DNA from: Novacetimonas pomaceti
Lineage (GTDB): Bacteria > Pseudomonadota > Alphaproteobacteria > Acetobacterales > Acetobacteraceae
NCBI RefSeq assembly: GCF_003207955.1
Contig: NZ_NOXG01000003.1
Coordinates: forward strand, 248,001 to 312,000
Length of the DNA: 64,000 bases
Reading direction: 5' to 3'
Under the pieces are notes generated by a model that was given only the letters and a program-made list of their open reading frames with translations, was not told the origin of the DNA and did no database searches. This document shows positions 9,005 to 19,200 of the stretch, in pieces. Position 1 is the first letter of the stretch; every line of letters starts with the position of its first letter. The position numbers and the translations under genes were made by a program.

Positions 9005-9201
9005 CGCACCCAAATCCCTTCTGTACTGCCGTCCGGATGCGTATGAGAATACTGAACAAACGGACAGATGTTGCGAAACGGTCTAACGGACCAGCGACCA
9101 GTGAGGGGCCCAAGCAGCAGGCCCCGATTGCCAGAACGCTTGACGTCGTTGCGTAACCTCAGAGGGCCAGTGGCACGTGCGTTGTTGCGTAAGGAGCGCA
9201 T
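9001..9201 (-). CDS. Possible Arg-rich leader peptide of odc
   Basis: A 66-codon frame (begins MRSLRNNARA) whose TGA overlaps the odc ATG by four bases (ATGA). It has 11 arginines and three spaced LRN/FRN triplets (SLRNN, RLRND, PFRNI). Two of these are encoded by an identical TTACGCAAC block that also takes part in potential RNA pairing. Position directly upstream of an ornithine decarboxylase recalls E. coli SpeFL, a leader peptide that senses ornithine; sequence similarity beyond that is not claimed. Against it: no convincing Shine-Dalgarno before the ATG, and the frame is open a further 31 codons upstream. Confidence 0.35.
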   Translation of the reverse strand: MRSLRNNARATGPLRLRNDVKRSGNRGLLLGPLTGRWSVRPFRNICPFVQYSHTHPDGSTEGIWVR

Positions 9202-9290
9202 ATGAGGACAATACGTCCGTAACGCAATAGAAAAATTGGCCTCACCCACACCTTTTTCGTCTAAGGTGGATAAAATCGACCCCAGTAATG
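9005..9290 (-). promoter_or_regulatory. Structured odc leader region (speF-like)
   Basis: The 490 bases between odc and the yihY start hold no other gene. On the minus strand a block UUGCGU (9222-9227) can pair with any of three downstream blocks: ACGCAA at 9185-9190, ACGCAA at 9149-9154 and CGCAA at 9071-9075. Further hairpins are GGGGCC/GGCCCC (9105-9125), CACCTT/AAGGTG (9249-9268) and GGAC-GUAUU-GUCC just before the leader ATG. This mutually exclusive pairing is typical of attenuators or riboswitches. Rfam describes a speF motif upstream of alphaproteobacterial ornithine decarboxylase genes; whether this is a member needs a covariance search. Confidence 0.5.
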
Positions 9291-9494
9291 TCATGACCCG
9301 CTTGCGTCCCGACGGCGGGCGCGATCGCAGAAATAACAGGATACCGGCGCCCCGGCCCGCCCTGTCGAGACCACGAAATCAAGCAGAGCCTGGACAACGC
9401 ATTGATCTCTTCTTCCCCAGACCAGATCGGGGTAACGGCGCCCGTTACCCCCCCGCCATCGCCTGCCGGGCGCGCCACGAAGAATGCCACGGAA

Positions 9495-10493
9495 ATGACG
9501 GACATGAATGACGCCCTGCACCGTCACATCCTGCCCGTCATGAAGCAGGTGGCCACCAATATCGCGTCCGACCAGATCACGCTGGCGGCGGCCGGATGCG
9601 CCTTTTACGCCACCCTGTCGCTGTTCCCGGCCATGAGCACGCTGATCTCGCTTTACGGGCTTCTGTTCGATCCCCAGACGGTGGAGCCGCAGCTTGTCGT
9701 GCTGCGCAACCTGCTTCCCCCTGCGGCGTATGACCTGATCTGCGACCGGATCCATATCCTTGTCGCGCAATCGCATTCATCGCTGACATTCAACCTGATC
9801 GTGTCCACCACCATCGCCATGTGGTCGGCCTCCGCCGCGACGCGTTCGCTCCTGCTGGCGATGAACGTGGCCTACAACACCCCGGAAACCCGTAGTTTCC
9901 TGCGGTTTCAGGCGATGGGCATGATCATGACCCTGTCGGCCATCTGCGGCGGGATCCTGACGCTGGCCCTGATGGTGGCCCTGCCGATCCTGCTGGACTA
10001 CCTTCCGCAGAAGCTCTCGCTCGCGCCGCCGCCGGGTTCGGTCGAACTGCTGGTGCGCATGGGCGGTCCCGCCCTGATGCTTCTGTTCGTGCTGTCGGGA
10101 TGTTCCCTGCTTTACCGATTCGGCCCGAACCGGCAGAGCACGTCGTGGCGCTGCATCCTGCCCGGTTCCGTGGCGGCAACGCTGCTGTGGCTGCTGACGT
10201 CCGTCGGGTTTTCCTATTATGTCAGCCATATCGCGGGCTATGGCGCGACCTATGGGCCGCTGGGTGCCTTCGTCGCCACCATGATGTGGTTCTATGTCTC
10301 GGCCTATGTCGTGCTGCTGGGGGCGGAACTGAACGCGGGCCTGGAAATACAGATGTGCCTGCGTGACAACGGCCCGCAGATGGAAGGATGGTCCATCGTG
10401 CGCAAACCCGCCACGAAACCGCAGGAAGCCCGGCCCGCCACCGCCGTCCCTAGCCGTGAGGCCACGCCGCTTCCTCCGGGGGAAGCGCCATGA
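9495..10493 (+). CDS. YihY/BrkB-family inner membrane protein
   Basis: About 332 residues. Family hallmark near the N-terminus: DQITLAAAGCAFYATLSLFP, followed by about six membrane segments and the late YGPLGAFVATMMWFYVSAYV. The protein family was once called ribonuclease BN or tRNA-processing, which is not supported; the function is unknown. ATG 9495 is chosen, with ATG 9504 also possible; a TTG at 9402 would add 31 low-complexity residues. The tail is Pro/Ala-rich and cytoplasmic in character. Its last 44 bases overlap the convergent rlpA-like gene, so both stop codons lie inside the other gene. Confidence 0.87.
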   Translation: MTDMNDALHRHILPVMKQVATNIASDQITLAAAGCAFYATLSLFPAMSTLISLYGLLFDPQTVEPQLVVLRNLLPPAAYDLICDRIHILVAQSHSSLTFNLIVSTTIAMWSASAATRSLLLAMNVAYNTPETRSFLRFQAMGMIMTLSAICGGILTLALMVALPILLDYLPQKLSLAPPPGSVELLVRMGGPALMLLFVLSGCSLLYRFGPNRQSTSWRCILPGSVAATLLWLLTSVGFSYYVSHIAGYGATYGPLGAFVATMMWFYVSAYVVLLGAELNAGLEIQMCLRDNGPQMEGWSIVRKPATKPQEARPATAVPSREATPLPPGEAP

Positions 10494-10965
10494 TGTCCAC
10501 CGCCGTCGTGCCCCGGTCCAGAAGCCCGATTTCCCGCGCGGCGGCGGGCGAAAGGTCGATGATCCTGTTTCCGCGATAGGGACCACGGTCATTGATCGTG
10601 ACAATGACCGAACGTCCCGTCGCAACCGCCCGAATTCGCACCCGCGTCCCCAGCGGAAGCTGCCGGTGCGCCGCCGTCATCGCGCCGGGATCAAAGATGT
10701 CCCCCGATGCGGTGCGGTGGCCGATTTCACGATGCGTGCCATACCAGCTGGCCAGTCCATGCTGCGACCATGTGGACGAAACGCTTTGCATCGGTGCGAC
10801 GGGGGGCAGCCGGCGCAGGTGATGATGGGCCGCCCTTGCATGACGCACGGCGTGCCGCGTGGCGTGGCGCGCGTGGGCGCACGACATGCCGGCCGTCATG
10901 CCACAGCCGAGCGTCAGCAGACATGACAGACCCCAGACCAGAAGATCCGGCATTTTCCGCCGCAT
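10450..10965 (-). CDS. RlpA-like septal ring/peptidoglycan-associated protein
   Basis: 171 residues from ATG 10965. A hydrophobic secretion signal (PDLLVWGLSCLLTLGCGMT) and a His/Arg-rich spacer precede a double-psi beta-barrel domain: GLASWYG, then the acidic catalytic-type region TASGDIFDPGAMTAAHRQLP, LGTRVRI and VTINDRGPYRGNRIIDLS, all characteristic of RlpA. Some members are lytic transglycosylases of denuded glycan strands. There is no SPOR domain at the C-terminus, so this is a short form. TLGC is not a classical lipobox. Alternative starts lie at 10998 and 11085; none has a clear ribosome-binding site. The 3' end overlaps the convergent yihY-type gene by 44 bases. Confidence 0.85.
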   Translation of the reverse strand: MRRKMPDLLVWGLSCLLTLGCGMTAGMSCAHARHATRHAVRHARAAHHHLRRLPPVAPMQSVSSTWSQHGLASWYGTHREIGHRTASGDIFDPGAMTAAHRQLPLGTRVRIRAVATGRSVIVTINDRGPYRGNRIIDLSPAAAREIGLLDRGTTAVDIMALPPEEAAWPHG

Positions 10966-11288
10966 GCGCGGTTGAACATGAAGGGGTCGGGCAATCATGG
11001 AATGGACCATTACATAATATACATAAAGGCGACCAGCCCGGTTCAGGCACATTTTCCAGCGGGATATTATGACTTGGAAAGTCACCTTTATATTTACTCA
11101 GGAATTATTTCATATTTCTGATACCGTTAGCAGGGCGGAACTGTATCCCCGCATGCCTGCGGCGCATGGCGGACGCCCCCGGGCTGGTTCCGGGCGGGTC
11201 CGGACGGGCGCGTAAAACACGCTCGATTCCCCGCCGGATGCAGAACAGGCTTGGATCGTGGCGAAGGGCATGCTACGGCGCCTGCATT

Positions 11289-11744
11289 ATGGAGCGTCCC
11301 CTGATTGCCGTTCTCAACGGCCCCAACCTCAACATGCTTGGACTGCGGCAGCCCGAAGTGTATGGCGTCGCAACCCTTGATGATGTCGAACAGGTCTGCG
11401 TCCAGGCTGCGGAGCAGCTCGACGTGGCAATCGATTTCCGCCAGACCAATGGCGAAGGGGAACTTGTTTCGTGGATCCAGGAATGCCGGGGCCGCGCACG
11501 CGGCATCATCATCAACCCGGCGGCCTATTCCCATACTTCCATCGCCGTGCTCGATGCGCTGCTGGCGGTCGACCTGCCGGTGATCGAAGTACATATTTCC
11601 AACATTCATCGCCGTGAGGCGTTTCGCCAGAACTCCTACGTCTCCCGCGCCGCCATCGGCGTCATCTGCGGGCTGGGCGTGCGGGGCTATGCGCTGGCGC
11701 TTCAGGCCATGACAGACATGATTCTGGACGAGGACGATCAATGA
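11289..11744 (+). CDS. aroQ: 3-dehydroquinate dehydratase, type II
   Basis: 151 residues, the standard length for the dodecameric type II enzyme. Removes water from 3-dehydroquinate to give 3-dehydroshikimate in aromatic amino acid synthesis. Motifs: NGPNLNMLGLRQPEVYG with the catalytic tyrosine in EVYG, NGEGELVSWI, INPAAYSHTS and EVHISNIHRREAFR with the active-site histidine and arginines. The ORF is open 41 codons upstream, but ATG 11289 coincides with the family N-terminus. The stop overlaps the accB start (ATGA), so the gene heads an aroQ-accB-accC operon, an arrangement seen in other proteobacteria. Confidence 0.96.
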   Translation: MERPLIAVLNGPNLNMLGLRQPEVYGVATLDDVEQVCVQAAEQLDVAIDFRQTNGEGELVSWIQECRGRARGIIINPAAYSHTSIAVLDALLAVDLPVIEVHISNIHRREAFRQNSYVSRAAIGVICGLGVRGYALALQAMTDMILDEDDQ

Positions 11745-12201
11745 GCCGACTGCTCGTGGATGCGGATGCCATTCGGGCATTGGCCGAAATTCTGACCGAA
11801 ACCGGCCTGACCGAAATCGAGATCGCGGAAAAGGACAGCCGGGTGCGCGTGGTGCGCGCGGCCCCTGCCGCGACCCATGCCGTCGCGACGCCGGCACCTG
11901 TGGCGCCGGTGGCCCCCGCCGTCGCGCCCCCGGCCGCTCCGGCGGCGCCGGCCGACCTGTCCAAGCATCCGGGCGCGGTCACCAGCCCGATGGTTGGCGT
12001 GGCGTACCTGACGCCCGATCCGTCCTCCCCCCCGTTCGTCACGGAAGGCCAGCAGGTCACGGCGGGCCAGACCCTGATGCTGATCGAGGCGATGAAGACC
12101 TTCAACCAGATCAAGGCCCCGCGCGCCGGCACCCTGACCAAGATCCTTGTCCCGTCGGGCGAGCCCGTTGAATACGGCGAAGTTCTGGCCATCATAGAGT
12201 A

Positions 12202-12202
<1 letters not shown>
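11741..12202 (+). CDS. accB: Biotin carboxyl carrier protein of acetyl-CoA carboxylase
   Basis: 153 residues. The N-terminal segment is followed by a flexible Ala/Pro linker (about residues 45-75) and a biotinyl domain with IEAMKTFNQI; the lysine about residue 119 is the biotin attachment site. The usual EAMKM is EAMKT here, which many accB proteins tolerate. It carries CO2 between AccC and the transferase subunits in the first step of fatty acid synthesis. Overlaps both neighbours by 1-4 bases, implying translational coupling with accC. Confidence 0.96.
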
Positions 12203-13551
<1,349 letters not shown>

Positions 13552-13576
13552 TCCCTGCAAACAGCCGGTTGATGGA

Positions 13577-13669
13577 TAAAAGAAGTTTTTGGGTGTCGCC
13601 TTTTTTCAAAAAGGCGACGTTCCTTTGAAGCTTTTTGCAAAAAGCTTCACCAAAAACTTTTATGATTTC
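13577..13669 (-). repeat. Double-hairpin intergenic repeat, copy 3
   Basis: Reverse-orientation copy in the convergent accC/FUSC gap. Both stems are intact: GTCGCCTTTTTT/AAAAAGGCGAC and GAAGCTTTTTGC/AAAAAGCTTC, closed by GAAGTTTTTGG and CCAAAAACTTTTATGAT. Confidence 0.87.
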
Positions 13670-13683
13670 AGGATGTTATCTTC

Positions 13684-13720
13684 AAAAAAGCCAGCATGAC
13701 GCAAGTCCGCTGGCTTTTTT
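13684..13720. terminator. Bidirectional intrinsic terminator between accC and the FUSC gene
   Basis: AAAAAAGCCAGC, a 13-base loop, GCTGGCTTTTTT. The stem is flanked by A-runs and T-runs so that both convergent genes get a proper terminator. Confidence 0.9.
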
Positions 13721-13735
13721 CATGTCCATTGCCTG

Positions 13736-15970
13736 TCAGGTCAGGACGGGATCGAGATAGGGGCTCGAGGCGTCGAAGAATTTCTGGTTGTTATCCAGTT
13801 CGTACGAAATCACATACAGGCAGACCAGCGCGCCATTCATCTCCAGCCGCACGCCAAGGTTGCCTTCCTGCTGCGTCATGTTCTGGATCCGGTCGATCGC
13901 GAATTTTGTGGCCCGCGCCGTGCGCCCGTAATGGCCGCCATAACGCCCGCTGAACTGCGCCATGCGGGCCATCATCTCGGTCACGACTTCCTGCGCGGCG
14001 GAGGGCAGCAGATGGCGTTCCAGAATGCCACGCAGGCGGATGATGTTCAGGCCGATCGTCATGGCCGACAGGATGCCCTGCAGATACGCATCGATGATGG
14101 CGTCCGGGGTATTTTCCGCATCCGTCAGCAGCCGCACGAAGCGGTCCACGTTGCGTTCGACCACATACAGTGTCGTCGGCAGCGTGCGTGAACGCGCGAC
14201 ATGGCGCAGCCCGCGCAGGATACGGGTCCGCATCTGCCAGCGCATGTCGTTGGTATCGAACGGCAGCACAAGCCGGAAGACCCACATCGAATACCACAGC
14301 CCGAGGATCAGCGGCATCGCGGTATTGAAGAACGAGACCTCGTCCAGTCGCGACTGGTTTCCCGGCCCCAGCAGGATGGGAAGGAAAAGGTTGTACGACA
14401 CCGCCCCCAGGATCAGCACCGGATAGGCGAACGCCAGTCCCCCCATCAGCATCGGCACCATCAGGCACATCGCCATCACTTCATAGGTCGAGGGCGTCGG
14501 CAGTACCCACAGCACCAGCACGGCCGCCATGACGCTGGCCCAGATCGCGCCGCCCAGGAACGCCTTGGTTGCCAGGGCGGGTTTTTCCAGCGTGGAGAAC
14601 AGGCTGCATACGATGGAGACGAACATCATGAAGGTCAGGCCCGACGACCATGCCGTGGTGACCCAGATCAGGCCGGAGCCGAAAATCGTGACCGAGGCGC
14701 GCAGGCTGTTGGTAAAGGCCTGCTGCCAGTCGCGAAACGTCTTGATGCGGTAATGGAAATGATCGTGGCGCAGCGGATGGCGGCTGGCGTCGAACTGGAT
14801 GATGGCCTGTTCCAGTTCATCGAGCATCTCCCCCAGCCCGTAATGCAGCATGCGCTGCTGCGACAGGATGTGGGCGACGGCTGGTGGCGCGGGGTCGCTG
14901 GTGGCGCTGCCCATTTCATCTTCGAGGGAGTCCGCGACGCTCTGCCGGCATTCCGCCTGCAGGGCCGACAGCGTGGCAAGGACGGGATGGATGTCGTCCG
15001 TCATCTCCAGCTGTCCGGCCATGTCGCGCAGGAACGCCTGCACCTTGGCCGACGTCGCGTTGAAGGCCGCGCCGGGCACGTTGCCGGGAATATGGATCAG
15101 CGCGGCAAGGTCCAGGCCGCGCGACAGCAGCATCGCCACCCGCGCAAGGGCCGCGCGGGCATGATCGCCCTCGTGCCCGCGCTGCGCGCCCATCTCGACC
15201 TCCGCGAACTCGATCTGGTCGCTCAGGGTCGTGATGTTGGCGAAAACCTGCCGCGCCTTCTTCAGCACGTCGCTGTCACCCGCCAGCAGGGAGGCCAGCG
15301 TCTGCCCCGCGCCGTCGATGGCCGTCAGGAAATTATGGGTCAGCCGGTCCTGCGCCCGCGCACCCAGCCGGTACTGGAACAGGGAGGAAACCGTGCTTTC
15401 CAGCACGATGCCCAGCACGATATAGGTCGCGCGCGACATCGCGATCATGAAGATATGCTGCGGGTCGGCAATCCCGTCGAGCGAGATGATGGCGTAGGTA
15501 AACCCGCTGGCCCGCATGCCATGGATGCGGTAGTTCGTCATCGTCGCGGGGCCGGGCAGCAGCGTCCCGATGAAACAGAACGTGCCGATCCCCACCGCCA
15601 GCATCAGGATGAACATCAGCGGCGCCTGCGGGAACGCCGCCACCAGCAGCACGGCGCAGATCGTGCCCACCACCATGCCGAACAGGTGCCATCGCGCCTT
15701 GGCCACGCTCTTGCCGCGCGTCCCCTGCGCCACCATCCAGACCGTCAGCGCGGCCCACTGGGGGCTGCCCAGTTCCCACCACAACGCAATACCCAGCGCA
15801 ATCAGCGAGGTAATGGTCGTGCGCAGGGCATAGCCAAAGGTGAACAGCCCCGGCGCGAACAGCCAGCGCATGTGGTCCTGGCGCACCGGCACACCGGGCG
15901 GCCACAGACGCCGCAGGAAGGCAACAATCCGGGTCTGGAACTGTAGCAGGGAGAGCTCAAGACTATTCAT
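13736..15970 (-). CDS. FUSC-family membrane protein (AaeB/YccS-like efflux)
   Basis: 744 residues. Two sets of clustered hydrophobic segments (about residues 35-185 and 400-560) are separated and followed by soluble regions, the duplicated FUSC layout of AaeB and YccS. Typical phrases are FGYALRTTITSLIALGIALW, the AALTVWMVAQGTRGKSVAKA region and a second copy-like TFMMFVSIVCSLFSTLEKPA. Family members export aromatic acids or are uncharacterised. It lacks the adjacent AaeA-like periplasmic adaptor. ATG 15970 is preferred over the TTG at 16042. The upstream region has palindromic motifs that may be operators. Confidence 0.85.
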   Translation of the reverse strand: MNSLELSLLQFQTRIVAFLRRLWPPGVPVRQDHMRWLFAPGLFTFGYALRTTITSLIALGIALWWELGSPQWAALTVWMVAQGTRGKSVAKARWHLFGMVVGTICAVLLVAAFPQAPLMFILMLAVGIGTFCFIGTLLPGPATMTNYRIHGMRASGFTYAIISLDGIADPQHIFMIAMSRATYIVLGIVLESTVSSLFQYRLGARAQDRLTHNFLTAIDGAGQTLASLLAGDSDVLKKARQVFANITTLSDQIEFAEVEMGAQRGHEGDHARAALARVAMLLSRGLDLAALIHIPGNVPGAAFNATSAKVQAFLRDMAGQLEMTDDIHPVLATLSALQAECRQSVADSLEDEMGSATSDPAPPAVAHILSQQRMLHYGLGEMLDELEQAIIQFDASRHPLRHDHFHYRIKTFRDWQQAFTNSLRASVTIFGSGLIWVTTAWSSGLTFMMFVSIVCSLFSTLEKPALATKAFLGGAIWASVMAAVLVLWVLPTPSTYEVMAMCLMVPMLMGGLAFAYPVLILGAVSYNLFLPILLGPGNQSRLDEVSFFNTAMPLILGLWYSMWVFRLVLPFDTNDMRWQMRTRILRGLRHVARSRTLPTTLYVVERNVDRFVRLLTDAENTPDAIIDAYLQGILSAMTIGLNIIRLRGILERHLLPSAAQEVVTEMMARMAQFSGRYGGHYGRTARATKFAIDRIQNMTQQEGNLGVRLEMNGALVCLYVISYELDNNQKFFDASSPYLDPVLT

Positions 15971-16007
15971 CCCGGCATACGCGCTCCCTGCGATATGAAA
16001 TACGGCT

Positions 16008-16089
16008 ATACAGTTTCCTGTACACTTTACATGCGGGGCCAACAGACCGACACGTGATGTCCGGTATATCAGCGTTCATGAAACTGTAT
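16008..16089. promoter_or_regulatory. Inverted ATACAGTTTC motifs upstream of the FUSC gene
   Basis: ATACAGTTTC (16008-16017) and its exact inverse GAAACTGTAT (16080-16089) lie 62 bases apart; the first also forms a small palindrome TACAG-TTTC-CTGTA. They lie 38-119 bases upstream of the FUSC start codon. Candidate operator pair; no regulator gene is adjacent. Confidence 0.35.
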
Positions 16090-16127
16090 ATTGCAAGACG
16101 GTTTCGCCGGCAAAGCCGCGATACCAA

Positions 16128-16658
16128 TCAGTCGTCGTAGGACACCAGCGTCTTGACCGGCACATCCAGACGGTCACGCCCCTCGAGCGAACGGATCTCG
16201 ATCAGGGTGGCGGCACCCACGACCTCGGCCCCGACCTTGCGCAGCAGCGCGATGGAGGCCGCAAGCGTGCCACCCGTCGCCAGCAGGTCGTCCATCACCA
16301 CGACCCGCTGCCCCGGCACGATCGCGTCGGCCTGGATATGCAGCGAATCCTGACCGTATTCGAGGTCGTAATCATAGGAAACCGTCTGGCCCGGCAGCTT
16401 GCCCGGCTTGCGCAGCATCACCAGCCCGCAGCCAAGGCGGCTTGCCAGCGGGGCGGCCGTCAGGAAGCCGCGCGATTCAATGGCCGCCAGCATGTCGACC
16501 GACCACGGTGCCACCGCCGCCGTCAGCCGCCCCATTGCGATCTGCCATGCATCCGCATTCCGCATCAGGGTCGAGATATCGTAGAACAGGATACCCGGCT
16601 TGGGGAAATCGGGAATGCCCCGGATGTACTGCTTCAGATCGATGGTGGAAGTGGTCAT
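16128..16658 (-). CDS. apt: Adenine phosphoribosyltransferase
   Basis: 176 residues, the standard length. Salvages adenine with PRPP to AMP in the cytoplasm. The PRPP-binding motif VVVMDDLLATGGT and the flanking ESRGFLTAAPLASRLGCG, RKPGKLPG and YDLEYGQDSLHIQ motifs are those of Apt rather than other type I phosphoribosyltransferases. It stands alone between the FUSC gene and a Bcr/CflA transporter. Confidence 0.97.
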   Translation of the reverse strand: MTTSTIDLKQYIRGIPDFPKPGILFYDISTLMRNADAWQIAMGRLTAAVAPWSVDMLAAIESRGFLTAAPLASRLGCGLVMLRKPGKLPGQTVSYDYDLEYGQDSLHIQADAIVPGQRVVVMDDLLATGGTLAASIALLRKVGAEVVGAATLIEIRSLEGRDRLDVPVKTLVSYDD

Positions 16659-16840
16659 GGCCTGTATGTATTCCCGAGAAACCTGTTCCGACGCGTGGCA
16701 TCGCGATGGATACCGCGTCCACGCAAATTACATCCGCCCGAACGACAGGGATGCACGTCGCCTGTAGCCGCCGGGCCGCCGGACGGCAACCCCGCCACCG
16801 CCGCTTTTGTCACAAAGCGCCCCTGCACGGGCGCATCCCG

Positions 16841-18154
16841 TCAGGATGCCGGGGAATGCGTCCGCGCATCCGTGCCGGTCCCGTCCTCCGGCGCGCGGCG
16901 TGGCCGCAGCACCACCATCAGCAGCATGACCACCGCGCCGGCGAACATGACCGCCGCCATCGACACGGGCGTATCCGACGGCAGCATCCCGACGATGGCC
17001 CCCGCCAGCGCGCCCAGCACGTACTGCAGCGTGCCGACAAAGGCGGACGCGCTGCCGGCGAGGCGCGGATGATCGGCCAGCGCGCCGACGGTGGCGTTCG
17101 GCCCGATGATCCCGGTGGTGCCAAGCGAAAACATCATCGTGCCGATCAGCGCCAGCATGAGCCCGATGGACGGATGCCCCCCGCCCTTGGTCGTTTCCGC
17201 GATCAGGCTGGCGACCAGCGTCATGCCGATGGTGCCCACAAGGGCGATGAAGACGGAAACGCCCAGGATGCGCGCTGCGTCAATCCGCCCCACCAGCATG
17301 CCGTTAAGCTGCGACGCCCCGATCATGCACACGGCGAAGACGCCGAACATCATGCCGAAATGCGCCGGCGACAGGCCGAACTGGTGGATGAACACCGACG
17401 GCGCCGCCGAGAGGTAGGTAAAGGACATGAAGCATGAAAAGCCGGCGATCATCGCATTGGTGAAAAACCCCCTGTCGCGCACCAGCAGCAGATAGCGGCT
17501 GCACAGCGTGACGGGGGAAAGTTCGCTGCGGTTCTCGGGCTTCAGCGTTTCGGGCAGCACCCGCCAGATCAGCAGCATGCACACCACGCCATAGACCGCC
17601 GCCGCCCAGAAGATCGAGCGCCACGTCGTAAAGGACAGCACCAGCCCGCCCAGCGTGGGGGCAAGGATGGGCACGACCCCCATCACCAGCACCAGCCGCG
17701 ACATCAGCCGCGCGGATTCATTGCCGTGCGACATGTCGCGCACGCAGGCGCTGGGGATGATCAGGCTGGCCGACGCGCCAAGCGACGCCACCAGCCGGAA
17801 TGCCGAAAAGGTATAGATGTCGGTCGCCATCGCGCACCCGACCGACGCCAGGGTATAGACGAACGTGCCCAGCAGCATCGGCAGCCGCCGCCCGAAACGG
17901 TCGGAAACCGGCCCCATGGTGATCTGCCCGATCGCCAGCCCCACGAACCAGATCGCCAGCGTCATCTGGGCGGAACCCGCCTTCGCGTGCAGCGTCTTTT
18001 CCAGTTCGGGGAAAGCCGGCAGGTAGATGTCGGTGGAAACAGGCCCGACCGCCGTCAGGACCCCAAGCAGGATGGCGATCCATCCCATCGACCGGCTGGC
18101 GATTTTGCCAACCGGCGCATCGGATGACTGCGCCGCGAGTGCGGAAGAGCCCAT
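16841..18154 (-). CDS. Bcr/CflA-family MFS drug exporter
   Basis: 437 residues with about 12 membrane segments. The first loop region reads GPVSTDIYLPAFPELEKTLH and the A-motif region GPVSDRFGRRLPMLLGT, both characteristic of the Bcr/CflA (DHA1) subgroup. Proton-driven efflux of drugs such as bicyclomycin or chloramphenicol is known for the family; the substrate here cannot be inferred. ATG 18154 has GGAG 7 bases upstream. The C-terminal tail is hydrophilic. Confidence 0.9.
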   Translation of the reverse strand: MGSSALAAQSSDAPVGKIASRSMGWIAILLGVLTAVGPVSTDIYLPAFPELEKTLHAKAGSAQMTLAIWFVGLAIGQITMGPVSDRFGRRLPMLLGTFVYTLASVGCAMATDIYTFSAFRLVASLGASASLIIPSACVRDMSHGNESARLMSRLVLVMGVVPILAPTLGGLVLSFTTWRSIFWAAAVYGVVCMLLIWRVLPETLKPENRSELSPVTLCSRYLLLVRDRGFFTNAMIAGFSCFMSFTYLSAAPSVFIHQFGLSPAHFGMMFGVFAVCMIGASQLNGMLVGRIDAARILGVSVFIALVGTIGMTLVASLIAETTKGGGHPSIGLMLALIGTMMFSLGTTGIIGPNATVGALADHPRLAGSASAFVGTLQYVLGALAGAIVGMLPSDTPVSMAAVMFAGAVVMLLMVVLRPRRAPEDGTGTDARTHSPAS

Positions 18155-18335
18155 GACGGCACTCCAGAAATCAAGAGAAGCAGGAATTGGAAATGTAGTA
18201 GCCGACGCCGCCGGAATTTTTCACCATCTATTCCGACATTACAGCCTTACGCTGACCGAAGGTATCGCGCGTGCATGCGCGTCGCGTCAACCGCCCACGG
18301 GGCCGGAAAAACGCAACGATACCTGAAACAGTTTT

Positions 18336-19073
18336 TTAGGCCGCACGTGTGGCGCGATCGGCACGCGCGATACGGCTGGCGCGCAGCAGCCACAGCCCGC
18401 CAAGCCCGGATGCCACGAACAGCATGAGCGCCAACGCGATACGGCCCTGACGGTTCATCTGCATTCCACCGCCCATCAGGACGAACACCGCCGTCTGCGG
18501 CAGGCTGCCCAGCGCGGTCGCGGCCACGAAGGCCATCATCCGCGCGCGCGCAAGGCCGGCCGCGATGCTCAGCATCATGGCGGATCCCACCGGCAGCAGG
18601 CGCAGCACCAGCACGGTGACGAAGGTCCGTTCGCGCAGGGGTTGGCCAAGGCGCGCGCCCATCCCGCGCAGCCGCGCGGGCATGCGCCCGCCCCCCAGCG
18701 CCCGCGCCGCGAAAAAATCCACCAAGGCCCCGCCCACGGTGGCGCAGGTGGCCATGACCATGCCCTCCGCCGTGCCATAGGCCATGCCCGCCGCAAGACA
18801 CACCGCCTGCCGCGGCAATCCCAGCGCGCAGAACGCCAGCCCGGCCAGCAGGAACCACGCCCGCCCCCGCGCCCCGTCGCGCAGCACCACGACATCGGAC
18901 AGCGCCGCGTGCAGGCCCGGCGCCACGCGCGCGGCCATGACAAGGCCCGCCGCCATCGCCACCATCAGCGCGGGACGCAGCAGGACCCGCAACCCGGCAG
19001 GCGGTGGCGACGGCGATGCGGGCGCCGGCACGGACGCGGTGGCATCGGGGGATGGGCCGCACGGTCGCGTCAC
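18336..19073 (-). CDS. VTT-domain (TVP38/TMEM64) membrane protein
   Basis: 245 residues. After a Pro/Ala-rich cytoplasmic start there are about five or six membrane segments with the VTT-domain motif region GLPRQAVCLAAGMAYGTAEG, GGALVDFFAARALGG and VLRLLPVG. Families with this domain (DedA, TVP38, TMEM41B) move lipids across membranes; the bacterial role is mostly unknown. The start is GTG 19073, supported by a strong GGAGG seven bases upstream. Confidence 0.82.
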   Translation of the reverse strand: MTRPCGPSPDATASVPAPASPSPPPAGLRVLLRPALMVAMAAGLVMAARVAPGLHAALSDVVVLRDGARGRAWFLLAGLAFCALGLPRQAVCLAAGMAYGTAEGMVMATCATVGGALVDFFAARALGGGRMPARLRGMGARLGQPLRERTFVTVLVLRLLPVGSAMMLSIAAGLARARMMAFVAATALGSLPQTAVFVLMGGGMQMNRQGRIALALMLFVASGLGGLWLLRASRIARADRATRAA

Positions 19074-19200
19074 GCAGGCGCCTCCTTTGTTGCGATGTCA
19101 TGCATGCAGGTCATGCCCGGGGCGTAAGGCAGGCAGAAAACCTGTTCCGCGCCCTAGCATTGCCTTGCGGCGGCGTGCAAGGGCGGTCTAAATCCGCCAT

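Noticed and set aside
11127..11897. 256-residue minus-strand frame over aroQ and accB
   Set aside because: Opposes two genes with strong motifs and coupled start/stop overlaps.
14201..15946. 581-residue open frame opposite the FUSC gene
   Set aside because: Antisense shadow with a composition typical of an unused frame; the minus-strand protein has clear membrane topology.
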